Origin: an uncultured Bacteroidia bacterium
Lineage (GTDB): Bacteria; Bacteroidota; Bacteroidia; Bacteroidales; Prolixibacteraceae
Reading direction: 5' to 3'
Assembly (NCBI GenBank): GCA_903904515.1
Contig: CAIVCR010000012.1
Span: forward strand, 1-64,000
DNA: 64,000 nucleotides
Each line of letters opens with the position of its first letter. Position 1 is the stretch's first letter. Positions 25,364-35,007 of this stretch are shown in pieces. The notes under the pieces were generated by a model. The model had not been told where the DNA came from. It was given only the letters and a program-made list of their open reading frames with translations, and made no database searches. The position numbers and the translations under genes were made by a program.

Positions 25364-25825
25364 TTAATCCCACACAAACCTCCATTGACCATTTTTCTGA
25401 TGTTTCCAGACTGTATGAAAAATTCCGGCACTGGCATTGGAATGGCCAAGGCTATCAACAGAGGTATAGGTGTATTTCCCATAAGTATACCCCAAATCAC
25501 CTGAAGCGGATACTTCTGCAAAATCAGCAGCCCATTCCAGTATAACCCCTTTAGCCGGAACAGATCTGTAATGCTCTCCAATTGCAGTCTTCCCTTTTAA
25601 GAGTAATTTACCTCTTAAAATCACTGCTGAGTCAGCAGCAAAATAGATAAAAGCCTTTTGAATTCCTTCGGCTTTTGCCATTAAACAAAATTCCTTTTCA
25701 ACAGCGAATAGCTCAGATTTATATCTTTCTGATAAATGTGGTGCCGGAGCAATGTGGCACGAGAACACTGCCATGCCAAAGAGGCAGGTGAAAAGGAAGT
25801 TCTTTATTTGTCTTAATTCATCCAT
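25364..25825 (-). CDS. DUF4440/SnoaL-like (NTF2-fold) putative lipoprotein
   Basis: 153 aa. The N terminus has a hydrophobic stretch ending MAVFSC, an imperfect lipobox, so it is likely anchored by lipidated Cys at about residue 23. The rest fits a DUF4440/NTF2-like cone: FCLMAKAEGIQKAFIYFAAD, VILEWAADFAEVSASGDLGYTYG and a Trp-rich end (VWKHQKNGQWRFVWD). Such folds bind small ligands or act as isomerases; no active site can be named. Its ATG overlaps the end of the S28 peptidase by 13 bp, which indicates translational coupling and a shared transcript. Function unknown. Confidence 0.7.
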   Translation of the reverse strand: MDELRQIKNFLFTCLFGMAVFSCHIAPAPHLSERYKSELFAVEKEFCLMAKAEGIQKAFIYFAADSAVILRGKLLLKGKTAIGEHYRSVPAKGVILEWAADFAEVSASGDLGYTYGKYTYTSVDSLGHSNASAGIFHTVWKHQKNGQWRFVWD

Positions 25826-27105
25826 TTCTCCAATGTATCCATAGCCTTTCGTTTTTGGGACGGGGGCAGGGTTCCTATTCTGGTGCGGTGACTTCCGTAC
25901 GGTTGAACGATTTTTAAAATCTTATGGTTTCCGCGAGTTGATGCGGCAGATGCTGTCCAGGGGTCACTTCCGCCATAAATCAATAAAATCTTTTCTGCAT
26001 CCTTTTTTAAATAATTCTTCACGAGTAAACTCATAGCAGGGTCATATGTAAATTCACCCCCCGTGGGCATAAACAACCTGGGTATATAGCTCTTTGTATC
26101 AGCCAATTCCATTACCCCTTTGAAGGGTTTTGGATTGTAACCATAATAACCCAACTGCTTCAAAGCCTGGACAAAAAACGGGAAGGTCCCCTTTCCGCTC
26201 TCGATATCAAAATAGTCAGGCGGGCATACTTTAACCATATATTTAAAAAACTCCTGATCGGAAGCAGTAGATTGGGGAATTTCTTCAACTGAACGTCCCC
26301 ATTGCCAAAAAGAGAAAGCAAATTCGAGTACACAATAGTCATAAATCTGGCTGGTATCAGCCCGAAAAACGTATTTTTTCTCCGTGCAGAGTTGTTTGAA
26401 AAGAGGAAGGAGAGTTTTCTTTCTTTTCAATAATTCAAGCTGACAATGAGCTACTTTTTTTCGTTCAGATACCTTTCCTGCTTTGTGCCGGATAAAGTTA
26501 TCATGTCGCGTCTCTTCGGTTGAAAAATTCAGCGGTGCCACGTAAGGCACCGAAATTTCAACATCTTTCGGATATAGCGCCCTGTGATACAAAACGGTCT
26601 CTCCCCCTTTACTGATCCCTGTACTGATCCATTTCTTCCCAAAGAGTGGTTTAAAAAGTTCTACAATATGGTGGTGATCAGCAGCCGCATTTTCGACAGT
26701 AAGGAATTTCCAGTCGATCGAGTCAGGCACAGACTTTCCAAAAAAACGGTGCTCAACAAATAATTGATTGGCATCTAACAAGGGGCAGAGCTCATTCAAA
26801 TATTTGGTTGTGGCACCATAATCTCCCCCATATCCCTCTGTAATGAAGACAACCGGGTGCTCAAATCCAATACTGGATAAGATAACCCGTTGTGAGAAAG
26901 TTCCAAGTTCAGGATGGAGGTGGTCGATTGGCTGCTTAACCATGATAATCATTGCCTCATTGAAAAACGGATTGGGGTCCATTTTCTCCACAGAAACGAT
27001 CCCTGGCAAACTTTTTATTCGATCTGTAAGATCTTGTGAGAATGCAATTTGCCAGGCTACTAACAGCAAAACAGTCAGCAGCGATGCTCTTAGAATTTTA
27101 GTCAT
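25813..27105 (-). CDS. S28-family (PS-10) serine peptidase, secreted
   Basis: 430 aa from ATG at 27105, chosen because it begins the signal peptide (TKILRASLLTVLLLVAW, cleaved near FSQ); an upstream ATG would add 20 unlikely residues. An alpha/beta-hydrolase fold: FITEGYGGDYG, VEHRFFGKSVP, then the nucleophile elbow GISKGGE with the catalytic Ser. The Asp and His are likely in LLIYGGSDPWT and QPYGSHRTRI. The Bacteroides PS-10 group of S28 is related to prolyl tripeptidyl and carboxypeptidases, so it probably trims Pro-containing peptides in the periplasm. It is followed by the overlapping DUF4440 lipoprotein gene. Confidence 0.85.
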   Translation of the reverse strand: MTKILRASLLTVLLLVAWQIAFSQDLTDRIKSLPGIVSVEKMDPNPFFNEAMIIMVKQPIDHLHPELGTFSQRVILSSIGFEHPVVFITEGYGGDYGATTKYLNELCPLLDANQLFVEHRFFGKSVPDSIDWKFLTVENAAADHHHIVELFKPLFGKKWISTGISKGGETVLYHRALYPKDVEISVPYVAPLNFSTEETRHDNFIRHKAGKVSERKKVAHCQLELLKRKKTLLPLFKQLCTEKKYVFRADTSQIYDYCVLEFAFSFWQWGRSVEEIPQSTASDQEFFKYMVKVCPPDYFDIESGKGTFPFFVQALKQLGYYGYNPKPFKGVMELADTKSYIPRLFMPTGGEFTYDPAMSLLVKNYLKKDAEKILLIYGGSDPWTASAASTRGNHKILKIVQPYGSHRTRIGTLPPSQKRKAMDTLEKWMN

Positions 27106-27262
27106 GTCAGTTCTAAATGGTTTTTCGAATCGGAGGTAATTAATTGCCGTGCAATATAACAACATAATTCTTTCAAAATTGTATGATTTATCACCATTTT
27201 AAAATGACATATCCATAAGAGCCAAGAATTGAACCACCCTAATAAACTTTGAATTATCCATT

Positions 27263-28138
27263 TTACAAGGTATGGATATAGGATGCACTAGGGGCAAACT
27301 TATCCATATCCATCTCAACAAAGAAATTCTTCACACCCCCAATTTTTGCTGTATCAAAAAAATCGTTCCAGTCTACAACACCTTTCCCGACAGCAGCCTG
27401 TTTGTGTTCAGAAGTCGACCAATCAGCAAGGTGTGCGGAAATAAATCGTCCGGGAAACTTTGTAAAATAGTCTGACGCTTTATATCCGATACTGATCACA
27501 GCAACCTGAAATTGCATTTTCACCAATACTGGATCAAATCTCTGCAGGATAGCATCATAAATCAACTCCCCGTCAATTTTTTCAAATTCCATATGATGAT
27601 TATGAAATCCCATCTGAATACCTGCCTTCCTGGTTTTTAAACCAATTTCATTCAACTCATCAACCGATTTTAGCCAGTCACCCATTGTGGCACCTTTGGG
27701 TAACCAAAAACTTGAGCAGATCATTTGGGTTAAACCGAGTTTTTGGGAAAATTCAATCCGTTCATCGAGCTTGTTTTTCAATTCATCAAACGTAAAGTGG
27801 GAACTGACACATGAAAGTCCAGCATCAGTAATGATCGAGCGCATCTCTTCAGGTTTCATTTTCACAAGTGGCTCAAATCCGGAAGAGATATAGCCTGGAG
27901 GTGAGCACATCTCAACACCTTGATATCCGATGTCAGCCATCATTTTTAATGTTCCAGAAAAATCCTTCACCAACATTTCACGAATTGTATAAACCTGAAA
28001 TCCGACAGGAATATTCTGTTTCGAGGTTCCCACTCCCGCATTAGCGGTAAATGGAAATTGTGTCATGAGGGCAGCAGACCCGATTCCAAGGGCACTTTTT
28101 GAAATAAATTGTCGTCTGTCAATGCTGTTCATAGCCAT
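27263..28138 (-). CDS. Exported xylose-isomerase-like TIM-barrel epimerase/isomerase
   Basis: 291 aa. A Tat-type leader (IDRRQFISKSALGIGSAALM) is followed by the sugar phosphate isomerase/epimerase fold: GFQVYTIREMLVKDF, IGYQGVEMCSPPGY, SSHFTFDELKN, MGFHNHHMEF and the C-terminal KNFFVEMD. The metal site would use Glu and His residues in those strands. Start is ATG at 28138 or at 28132; the leader works with either. It begins 3 bp after the Gfo/Idh gene, so the two are cotranscribed and probably act on the same sugar derivative. The stereo-reaction and substrate are unknown. Confidence 0.85.
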   Translation of the reverse strand: MAMNSIDRRQFISKSALGIGSAALMTQFPFTANAGVGTSKQNIPVGFQVYTIREMLVKDFSGTLKMMADIGYQGVEMCSPPGYISSGFEPLVKMKPEEMRSIITDAGLSCVSSHFTFDELKNKLDERIEFSQKLGLTQMICSSFWLPKGATMGDWLKSVDELNEIGLKTRKAGIQMGFHNHHMEFEKIDGELIYDAILQRFDPVLVKMQFQVAVISIGYKASDYFTKFPGRFISAHLADWSTSEHKQAAVGKGVVDWNDFFDTAKIGGVKNFFVEMDMDKFAPSASYIHTL

Positions 28139-28141
28139 TAT

Positions 28142-29728
28142 TTATAGTGTTTGAGGATTCCATCCGTTGCGATAGGTACGCGACAAATATTTATTGGCAT
28201 CCGGAATATTTGTGATTTCCATTTTGGATCCATCATATTTTAGCAACCGTCCGACTCTGAGGGAAAGAGCATATAGATTAACGGCCTCGGTCAGTGCTGT
28301 TGAATCGGCAAAACTTCCCTGAATCTGTTTCCCGTTTCTACAGCCATCAAGAAATAGCTGAAATCCGGTTTTATTGGCATTTTTTGTGACTTCTGGTGCT
28401 GCCTCGATCCCTTTCATTCGCTTTTCGGGAATTAACCGTGGATTGTCGACATGAAATCCAGCCAGTATTTTCCCTTTATCCCCGACAAACATCATCCCTT
28501 CGGGATCCAGCTCCTTCCCTTCTTCAAATAGCTCATCGGGAACCTGAGGACGCATACCGCCATCATACCAGCACAAATCAACCGGGGGACGAGAGCCTTT
28601 TGCAGGATATTTAAACCGTACAGAGCAAGCCATCGGAAAGGAGAAATCGTTTTTAATCTGGAATGCAGTTGAATCCCGCAGACCACAAACGTGGCTCAGA
28701 TTAGGTTCTATAATCGTGGGTGAATCGAGATCCAGGGCCATGAAGACACTCCAAAGGCTGTAGTGACCCATATCTGCCATCGATCCTCCGCCAAAATCGT
28801 ACCATCCTCTGAAAACCATATTGGTATAATTCGGATGGTAAGGACGGCTGGCTTCAGGTCCCAGCCACAAATCCCAGTCAAAATCTTTTGGAACTGAGGG
28901 GGTATCGGTTGGCAGTGTTGGGTATTGAGGCCAGACAGGTCGGTTCGACCAGTTGTGAACCTCTTTAAGCGTTCCGATTTTCCCTTCATGGATCCATTTC
29001 ATGACCACTTCCATGGAGCCATTATAATCCCAGGGGATCAGGTGAGTAGTTACCTTTGGATTATTTCGTGCGAGTTCAATCACCCCTTTCCCCTCCAGCA
29101 ATCTGTTTGACAATGGCTTATGTATCGAAATATGTTTTCCTCTTTTTATGGCTGCAGAGGCAATAACTCCATGAAGATGATCCGGTGTCATAACCTTTAC
29201 TGCATCAAGCCCCTTCTCTTTTTCAAAAAGCTCCCGAAAATCGGCATAGGCATTGCATCCATTGAGCTTTTGTTCCGGTCGTAGCTTTCGGTAATATTCA
29301 TCAATGATCACTTTCCCGTTGTCACGCCCACCCGGGACAGTATTATCCCCACCCGATTTCCAGCCCGGATTGTTCAGCTTTTTCCTGATTTCATCACGGA
29401 GCCCATCTTTGCTCCAATCAAGATATCCGGTGGCAGACTTCTGCGGATCACAGACTGCAATAATTTGCAATTCAGGAATATCCAAAAGGGGCAGCAATTC
29501 CCGGAGTCCTTGCGTACCAACACCAATGTAGGCAAGGGTAGTTTTATCATTTGGAGCTACAAAACCATTCCCTCCCAATACATGCCGGGGGACAATGGTT
29601 ATTGCAGCCGCAGCTGAAGTGATTGCTCCGACAAAACTTCTTCGGTTTAAGGAATTTGTTCCATCCGGAGATTCCCCCTTTCCTTTAAGAGACTCGTCAG
29701 TTCCATTTTGCGTGAATGGTTTTTCCAT
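28142..29728 (-). CDS. Exported Gfo/Idh/MocA-family oxidoreductase
   Basis: 528 aa with a twin-arginine signal (NRRSFVGAITSAAAA at about 29-43), so it folds with its NAD(P) before export. The Rossmann part has YIGVGTQGLRELLPLL and VCDPQ, then VKVMTPDHLHGVIA and HISIHKPLSNR, the EKP-like motif written HKP. The C-terminal domain carries GGGSMADMGHYSL, the usual metal or sugar loop. Tat-exported members of this family oxidise sugars or act as glycosidases by transient C3 oxidation. It is the upstream partner of the TIM-barrel gene. The long N-terminal tail before RR is Ser/Gly-rich and looks disordered. Confidence 0.87.
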   Translation of the reverse strand: MEKPFTQNGTDESLKGKGESPDGTNSLNRRSFVGAITSAAAAITIVPRHVLGGNGFVAPNDKTTLAYIGVGTQGLRELLPLLDIPELQIIAVCDPQKSATGYLDWSKDGLRDEIRKKLNNPGWKSGGDNTVPGGRDNGKVIIDEYYRKLRPEQKLNGCNAYADFRELFEKEKGLDAVKVMTPDHLHGVIASAAIKRGKHISIHKPLSNRLLEGKGVIELARNNPKVTTHLIPWDYNGSMEVVMKWIHEGKIGTLKEVHNWSNRPVWPQYPTLPTDTPSVPKDFDWDLWLGPEASRPYHPNYTNMVFRGWYDFGGGSMADMGHYSLWSVFMALDLDSPTIIEPNLSHVCGLRDSTAFQIKNDFSFPMACSVRFKYPAKGSRPPVDLCWYDGGMRPQVPDELFEEGKELDPEGMMFVGDKGKILAGFHVDNPRLIPEKRMKGIEAAPEVTKNANKTGFQLFLDGCRNGKQIQGSFADSTALTEAVNLYALSLRVGRLLKYDGSKMEITNIPDANKYLSRTYRNGWNPQTL

Positions 29729-29918
29729 GGCAACTATTTTAACTAATTAAAAATATGCAGCATAAAAAATATAGTCCGAACGATTTTTGGCAGGTTCGGA
29801 ATAATTGGGAGGTTAATTTTGAATACAGAATATTCAAAATTAAACATAAGAGAAGAAGAATCAAAGAATCCAGGGAAATATTTATTGCAATAAATTCAAT
29901 TAACCAAATTCAAACTGT

Positions 29919-31163
29919 TTATTGTTGTTGAGCCTGATGAATAAGGTAAAGAGGTGCTGTAATCAACACCAATAATGAGACAGATGTGAGTGCTATTCCA
30001 AGACCAAAATGGTCAGCAAGGATACCAAGCATAGCTGAAAAAAGGGCAGAAAACAGCGTTTCGAATTGTGAAGCGGTTGAAAGGACGGTCGCCATTATGT
30101 CGGTATCGAGCTGATTGGCAGTTTCGCTGATCGCAATTGGTTTGCGCAGATTTTCAATAAGATAGATCACAATATAAAACAATACCGCTAACGCAGGATA
30201 ACCTGCATAATAAGTAATTCCACTTATCGTTCCTGCCAAAAGACCTACTCCCAGGGACAACGAGAGTGCCTGCTGAAGATTTCTTGTACGCTTCGAGAAC
30301 GCAGATGCCTTGCGGGAGGCGTAGCTGGTGGCCTGATAGACAAAGAAATAGACAACCCCGACGACCAGTGCACCGCGCTGTTCATCCGACCAGGAGGTCA
30401 TAACCGGAAGGGTGAGTGCCAATGCGGCAAGAATGGGCTGAAGAAAATCTTTTACCCCTTTGTAATAACCCGAATAGATAGAATTATTGATCGTCGTCTT
30501 GAGAAGTCCCGGCTTTTTAAAAGAATAAAAGAACTCTTTGATATTGCGGGAATAATTGGCGCTGATTTCAGCGGGATGAAATCCTGTTTTCGAGCCATCC
30601 AGCGCTTTTGGATAGGACGCAATCAAAATAAGATCAATAAAATAGGGTATTGTTGAAAGGAGAAAAATCATGCGGTAGTTATGGGTGGCAATCACAAAAC
30701 ATGCCGCAAGCAATGCTGAGAGTGCTGATCCTCTTTGCGACCAGGCCCTTGTGATTCCATAATAAGCAACCTTTTCAGATTGCCATCCATGAATCTTAAG
30801 GTAGTCAAATATCATGGCCTTATGAGTCCCTGTTCGCAAGGCTTCGGCAAGCGCAAACAAAAACATCGCCAATGTAAATCCGGTGATGCCAAAGCTGAAA
30901 AAGAAAAAAATAAATGCTAAAATATAAAAAGCAAAAGAGGCCATCAATGTTCTGCGACGCCCGAGCGAGTCAGCAAGAATGCCCCCAGGGATCTCGAGAA
31001 TATTTTGGGTGATCATTTGAAATCCGATGAGCAGCCCGATTTGGGTATAGTTCAGACCAGCATCCAGCAAAAACAGGATTAAAAATGGTTCGAAAAAGAT
31101 GAGATTTTTCAAAAAGCCATACGCACAAAACTTCCTGAACTGGCTATCCCGGGCAAAGGTCAT
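29919..31163 (-). CDS. MFS permease
   Basis: 414 aa with about twelve membrane segments and the MFS motif A GGILADSLGRRRT between TM2 and TM3. A long central loop carries FHPAEISANYSRNIKEFFYS, then TM7 onward. The substrate cannot be read from sequence. Its gene begins 17 bp after the GH97 stop, so a sugar released by GH97 is a reasonable guess, which is inference from position. The 190-bp gap before the Gfo/Idh start shows no clear motif. Confidence 0.8.
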   Translation of the reverse strand: MTFARDSQFRKFCAYGFLKNLIFFEPFLILFLLDAGLNYTQIGLLIGFQMITQNILEIPGGILADSLGRRRTLMASFAFYILAFIFFFFSFGITGFTLAMFLFALAEALRTGTHKAMIFDYLKIHGWQSEKVAYYGITRAWSQRGSALSALLAACFVIATHNYRMIFLLSTIPYFIDLILIASYPKALDGSKTGFHPAEISANYSRNIKEFFYSFKKPGLLKTTINNSIYSGYYKGVKDFLQPILAALALTLPVMTSWSDEQRGALVVGVVYFFVYQATSYASRKASAFSKRTRNLQQALSLSLGVGLLAGTISGITYYAGYPALAVLFYIVIYLIENLRKPIAISETANQLDTDIMATVLSTASQFETLFSALFSAMLGILADHFGLGIALTSVSLLVLITAPLYLIHQAQQQ

Positions 31164-31180
31164 TTTTCAAACAAATTAGA

Positions 31181-33142
31181 TTATTGAACGGTAACTCTTG
31201 CGACCCAGCCTCCATTATCAACCATTTTCACCTTTAAAAGATCACCCTGTTGGACTGTCTGAGTTGAAATCTTAAGATTCTTAGGGGAGCTGTTGGCATC
31301 TTCGGCGTCAGCCCAACTGGAGAGAGACGAAACTCCCGGAGCGATGAAATCCAGTTTAATCGTAACCTCCTTCATCTTGCTGTTATTCATAATCCCGATA
31401 AACCACTCATTTCCTGAACGCTTTGCAATAGCGACATAATCTCCGGGATAACCGGAAATAAAATGGATATCATCCCAGGTTGTTGGAACGATCCGGAGAA
31501 AATCGGAGCCCTGCTGATTCAGAATATGATCAGGGTGATCGCACACAACAGTAAGCGGGCTTTCGTAGATCACAAACTTAGAAAGTTCAGCTGCACGGGT
31601 ATTCCATACCATCGTAGGAGTCTGATTCTTGTATTGTGCCTTTGTTACATTCAGAAAACCACCCGGAGTATAATCCATCTGTCCGGCAAGCATTCGTGTA
31701 AAGGCAAGTTTAACATTGTGCTCGGGTGACATCTTATCTGAGAACTTGTAATATTCGTTCCCCATCACCCCTTCACGTGTGATCATGTTTGGATAGGTAC
31801 GGATGATCCCATCAGGTTTGTAAGCCCCATGAAAATCCACCATCAAATGGTTTTCGGCTGCACATTTAATGATGTCGTGATACCAGTTAACCATATCCTG
31901 GTCATCACGATCCATAAAATCGATCTTGATTCCGGCAATACCCCACTTTTCATAGAGGGGGAAAGCCTTTTTGTAGGCTGAATTTCGGTTCACATCACTG
32001 TTATAAAGCCAAAGGATAATTTTTACGTTTTTTGATTTTGCGTAACGAATAATTTCAGGCATATCAATCTGTGGGGCAGATTTGGTGATATCAGCTTCAG
32101 GGACCGCATATTTCCCATACCATTGCCAGTCGACTAACATATAGGGCCATCCCATTTGAGAAGCAAAATCGATATATTGCTTGATTACAGGTATTTCCAT
32201 TGCAACTTCCCCACTCCACCAATGATCCCAGGCGCTAATCCCAGGTTTGATCCAGGAAGGATCGGCTAAGGCACACGGGGCATTCAGATTCTGTACGATC
32301 TCCGATTCAATAAGTTTTCCCGGGGAATCGCCAATCATAATCACCCGCCACGGGGTGCAGACCTCATCATCAAAGCGCGCTTTTACACCCGTAACCAATT
32401 CGCCGGGGAGCGGTGCCAGCTTTGTTGTCAATGCATTCCCCACCCCAGTAGTTCCGATATAAAAGGCAGGATAATTATCGATATTGGCTTCGGTAATGGC
32501 TACCCAGCACTGATTCCCGTAATCCATCAGAAAAGGCAAGCCGGCAATTGTTTTATCAGAAATATAGCTTATGGTTCGCTCAAAGAATTCGGACTCCTGG
32601 GAAGAGGAATACTTCCCATACTCGACAACCCAGGCCTTAGGATTCCCTGGGATATTAAAAGTGGTGAGCTCTTTGGTAATCTGGCGATGACCATTCTTCT
32701 CACTGCGAAATAGTTTTGTCCGAAAGGCAACCCCATCATTATAAGCACGAAAGGTGAGTTCCATCTGACGCATCAAACCCGATTTTTCTTTAACCATCAA
32801 CTGCAGTTCATTACAGTTATCCACTACTTCAGCATGTTTCGATTTCACCACAGGCTTCCAGGTTTCATTGATTAGTTGTTCATGACTTTCAATTACAGCA
32901 AATCCGAAACGCATTGCGGGTTCATTCTTAAATTCGAAACCAAGGGTGGATTCCATAATTATAACTTTCCCATTGAAATTAACCGAATACCCTAAGCTGG
33001 CAGAATTGTTAATTTTCACCTCAATTTCATGATCCGGTGAATTCAGGTGATAATTCTGGGAATAGGATAAAAAGGAAACAAAAAGAAAAAGGAGGGTTAG
33101 TTTGAAACCAGTGAAATATGTGGGTTTAGAATTAGTTATCAT
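31181..33142 (-). CDS. GH97 alpha-galactosidase/alpha-glucosidase
   Basis: 653 aa from ATG at 33142, which gives a normal signal peptide (FKLTLLFLFVSFLSYSQ); a longer reading adds 30 residues unlike a leader. The N-terminal beta-sandwich (LNSPDHEIEVKI) and (beta/alpha)8 barrel are typical of GH97. GIKIDFMDRDDQDMVNWY carries an Asp where retaining GH97 enzymes have their nucleophile, and TREGVMGNEYY the likely acid/base Glu. This favours a retaining alpha-galactosidase-type enzyme over inverting SusB. GH97 enzymes need calcium and are exported in Bacteroidota. A 10-bp-phased TTTC repeat lies 17-50 bp before the start. The MFS gene follows by 17 bp. Confidence 0.92.
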   Translation of the reverse strand: MITNSKPTYFTGFKLTLLFLFVSFLSYSQNYHLNSPDHEIEVKINNSASLGYSVNFNGKVIIMESTLGFEFKNEPAMRFGFAVIESHEQLINETWKPVVKSKHAEVVDNCNELQLMVKEKSGLMRQMELTFRAYNDGVAFRTKLFRSEKNGHRQITKELTTFNIPGNPKAWVVEYGKYSSSQESEFFERTISYISDKTIAGLPFLMDYGNQCWVAITEANIDNYPAFYIGTTGVGNALTTKLAPLPGELVTGVKARFDDEVCTPWRVIMIGDSPGKLIESEIVQNLNAPCALADPSWIKPGISAWDHWWSGEVAMEIPVIKQYIDFASQMGWPYMLVDWQWYGKYAVPEADITKSAPQIDMPEIIRYAKSKNVKIILWLYNSDVNRNSAYKKAFPLYEKWGIAGIKIDFMDRDDQDMVNWYHDIIKCAAENHLMVDFHGAYKPDGIIRTYPNMITREGVMGNEYYKFSDKMSPEHNVKLAFTRMLAGQMDYTPGGFLNVTKAQYKNQTPTMVWNTRAAELSKFVIYESPLTVVCDHPDHILNQQGSDFLRIVPTTWDDIHFISGYPGDYVAIAKRSGNEWFIGIMNNSKMKEVTIKLDFIAPGVSSLSSWADAEDANSSPKNLKISTQTVQQGDLLKVKMVDNGGWVARVTVQ

Positions 33143-33147
33143 ATTTT

Positions 33148-33192
33148 GAGATAATTTTGAAATAACTGGAAATAAATAGAAATAGGTTGAAA
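33148..33192 (-). repeat. 10-bp-phased TTTC repeat upstream of GH97
   Basis: On the plus strand GAAA occurs at 33159, 33169, 33179 and 33189, an exact 10-bp period, with a weaker GAGA at 33148. On the coding strand this reads TTTC every 10 nt, ending just before the GH97 start. The same element precedes the CE15 gene at 60548-60590. Confidence 0.7.
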
Positions 33193-33293
33193 TTGAATAC
33201 GTTGATATAATGCGGAATAAGCAGAGGTTCAAGCCTTAAAGAGAATTCTTAATTTTTTCATTTTTCATTCTTAATTACTTTGATATTTTGCAG

Positions 33294-34805
33294 TTAAAGG
33301 TACAAATCTCTCTTCCCTCCCAATATTTCGCTGTACTCACTCCGGAATTTCTGAAGCAGATGGGGTTTATTTTTGAAGTAATTCATCGATTCAATTTCTC
33401 CGATCTCTTTCATGATTAACGATTCACCAATCTGTCGCGTTACGTCAGAGGCGTAGTCGCTCAGATATTCGCGAAAAGTGAGAACAGCATTGAGTTTGCA
33501 AAACTTACCTTCATCACAGTGACTTAGCATCCCCATTATGGTTTCGCCGGTCCGTCCGCACCGGTAACCAGCCGTGCAAAAAGAGGCGATAAACCCCATT
33601 TTAGCCACCTCCTGGATAACCTCATCCAGGTCGCGCGGATCACCGATGGTAAACTGCTTTTTATCGATATCACTCTCCGTTTTCTGATCGCTGTACGCCC
33701 CAATTCCAATACGGGTTGATGCATCGGTTTGGGTACATCCAAGCTGAAGAACCTCTTTTTTAATCTCTGGTTTCTCTCGTGCCGTAACAATCATACCGGC
33801 GGTGGGGACAGAAAGCCTTAAGACAGCAACCAACTTTTTAAAATCTGCATCTGAAACATGCCAGGGCGAATTTGAGGACAAGGTGGAACCCGAAGCTGGA
33901 GTCATACGTGGAAACGACAGGGTGTGTGGACCAACTCCAAATTGCCTTTCAAGATCGAGCGTATGGTATAGCAAACCCATCACTTCAAACCGCCAGTCAT
34001 ATAAACCAAAAAGAGCTCCAATTGCAACATCGTCAAGACCAGCATCCATGGCACGATGAAGAGCATATAACCGCCATTGGTAATCCCCCTTTAACGTATT
34101 CAAAGGGTGCACTTCATGATAGGTCTGATGATGGTAGGTCTCCTGAAAAACCTGATAGGTGCCGATACCTGACTCTTTAAGTATTTTTAATTTGGCAATT
34201 TCCATTGGTGCGGCATTAATATTGACTCGCCGAATAGAAGTGGGACGCCCTGACTGGGCAGCGATCTCTTCAACGCTATAAACAGCCTTTACTGCCGAAG
34301 CCATGTAATCGACATCCGAATGCTGATGCTCTCCAAAAACCAGAATAAGCCGCTTATGACCCTCCCTTAAAACTGAAGAAGTTTCGCGTTTTATCTCATC
34401 CATCGAAAGAATACGCCTTGTCTCCAGCGCATTAGCCTCACGAAATCCGCAGTAGGCACAATTATTTACACAAAGATTCGAACAGTAGAGCGGCGCAAAA
34501 AATACAATACGGTTGTCATAAACCTTTTTCTTCACTTCAAGAGCCGTTTCAAAGATCTCCTCCCACATCTCCACAGAAGTCACATTGAGTAATAAAGCCG
34601 TTTCGTCAGGTGTTAGTGTTTTAATATCCAGAGATTTCTGAAGAATATCCCTGATTTGTTGGGGAGAAGGATCCACATTTTTTGCAAGCCTGTAAGAAAT
34701 ATCAGCTTCATTGATAAAATCCTTTCCATCAATAAGGTACTTATCAATCTCTTTACGGACAATGACATTTTTAACCCAATTACCGGTAGCAATTTCCTTA
34801 TTCAT
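33294..34805 (-). CDS. hydG: HydG-like radical SAM enzyme ([FeFe]-hydrogenase maturase / tyrosine lyase)
   Basis: 503 aa from ATG at 34805. HydG splits tyrosine to p-cresol and dehydroglycine, giving the CO and CN ligands of the H-cluster. The radical SAM cluster motif is C112-x3-C116-x2-C119 inside APLYCSNLCVNNCAYCGF, exactly HydG-like. The C-terminal auxiliary cluster region reads CTAGYRCGRTG, with later Cys at 430 and 436. In the HydG I know, the motif is CX2CX22C; here the second Cys is moved (C410, C416, C436), while the first-to-last spacing is kept. No hydrogenase, HydE or HydF gene lies in the window. ThiH is the closest alternative, but the length and the C-terminal region point to HydG. 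Confidence 0.85.
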   Translation of the reverse strand: MNKEIATGNWVKNVIVRKEIDKYLIDGKDFINEADISYRLAKNVDPSPQQIRDILQKSLDIKTLTPDETALLLNVTSVEMWEEIFETALEVKKKVYDNRIVFFAPLYCSNLCVNNCAYCGFREANALETRRILSMDEIKRETSSVLREGHKRLILVFGEHQHSDVDYMASAVKAVYSVEEIAAQSGRPTSIRRVNINAAPMEIAKLKILKESGIGTYQVFQETYHHQTYHEVHPLNTLKGDYQWRLYALHRAMDAGLDDVAIGALFGLYDWRFEVMGLLYHTLDLERQFGVGPHTLSFPRMTPASGSTLSSNSPWHVSDADFKKLVAVLRLSVPTAGMIVTAREKPEIKKEVLQLGCTQTDASTRIGIGAYSDQKTESDIDKKQFTIGDPRDLDEVIQEVAKMGFIASFCTAGYRCGRTGETIMGMLSHCDEGKFCKLNAVLTFREYLSDYASDVTRQIGESLIMKEIGEIESMNYFKNKPHLLQKFRSEYSEILGGKRDLYL

Positions 34806-34825
34806 CGATCCCAATTCGTTTACTA

Positions 34826-34833
34826 CAAATATA
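34826..34833 (-). promoter_or_regulatory. -7 box TATATTTG for hydG
   Basis: Minus-strand TAnnTTTG match 21 bp before the ATG at 34805. The remaining divergent gap up to 35007 is AT-rich and shows nothing else I can support. Confidence 0.5.
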
Positions 34834-35007
34834 GTTAAATCGAAAGCTTATTATTCCTGATTAACCTCATTTAAGGGATGAATGAAAAATAATAAATATT
34901 AAATGTCCTTTTTGTACTTTCAACCCTGATTTAAATCCTGTAATCCTTCATTTCCTGTCAGGGATAATAAGGTTATAAATATTTGTTTACCAATTAATTT
35001 AAGTTCA

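Noticed and set aside
31181-33142. susC/susD-type polysaccharide utilisation locus around GH97
   Set aside because: No TonB-dependent receptor or SusD-like gene is present in the window; only an MFS permease is adjacent.
33294-34805. ThiH (thiamine tyrosine lyase)
   Set aside because: No thiamine genes nearby and the protein has the longer C-terminal region with CTAGYRCGRTG and later Cys that is characteristic of HydG.
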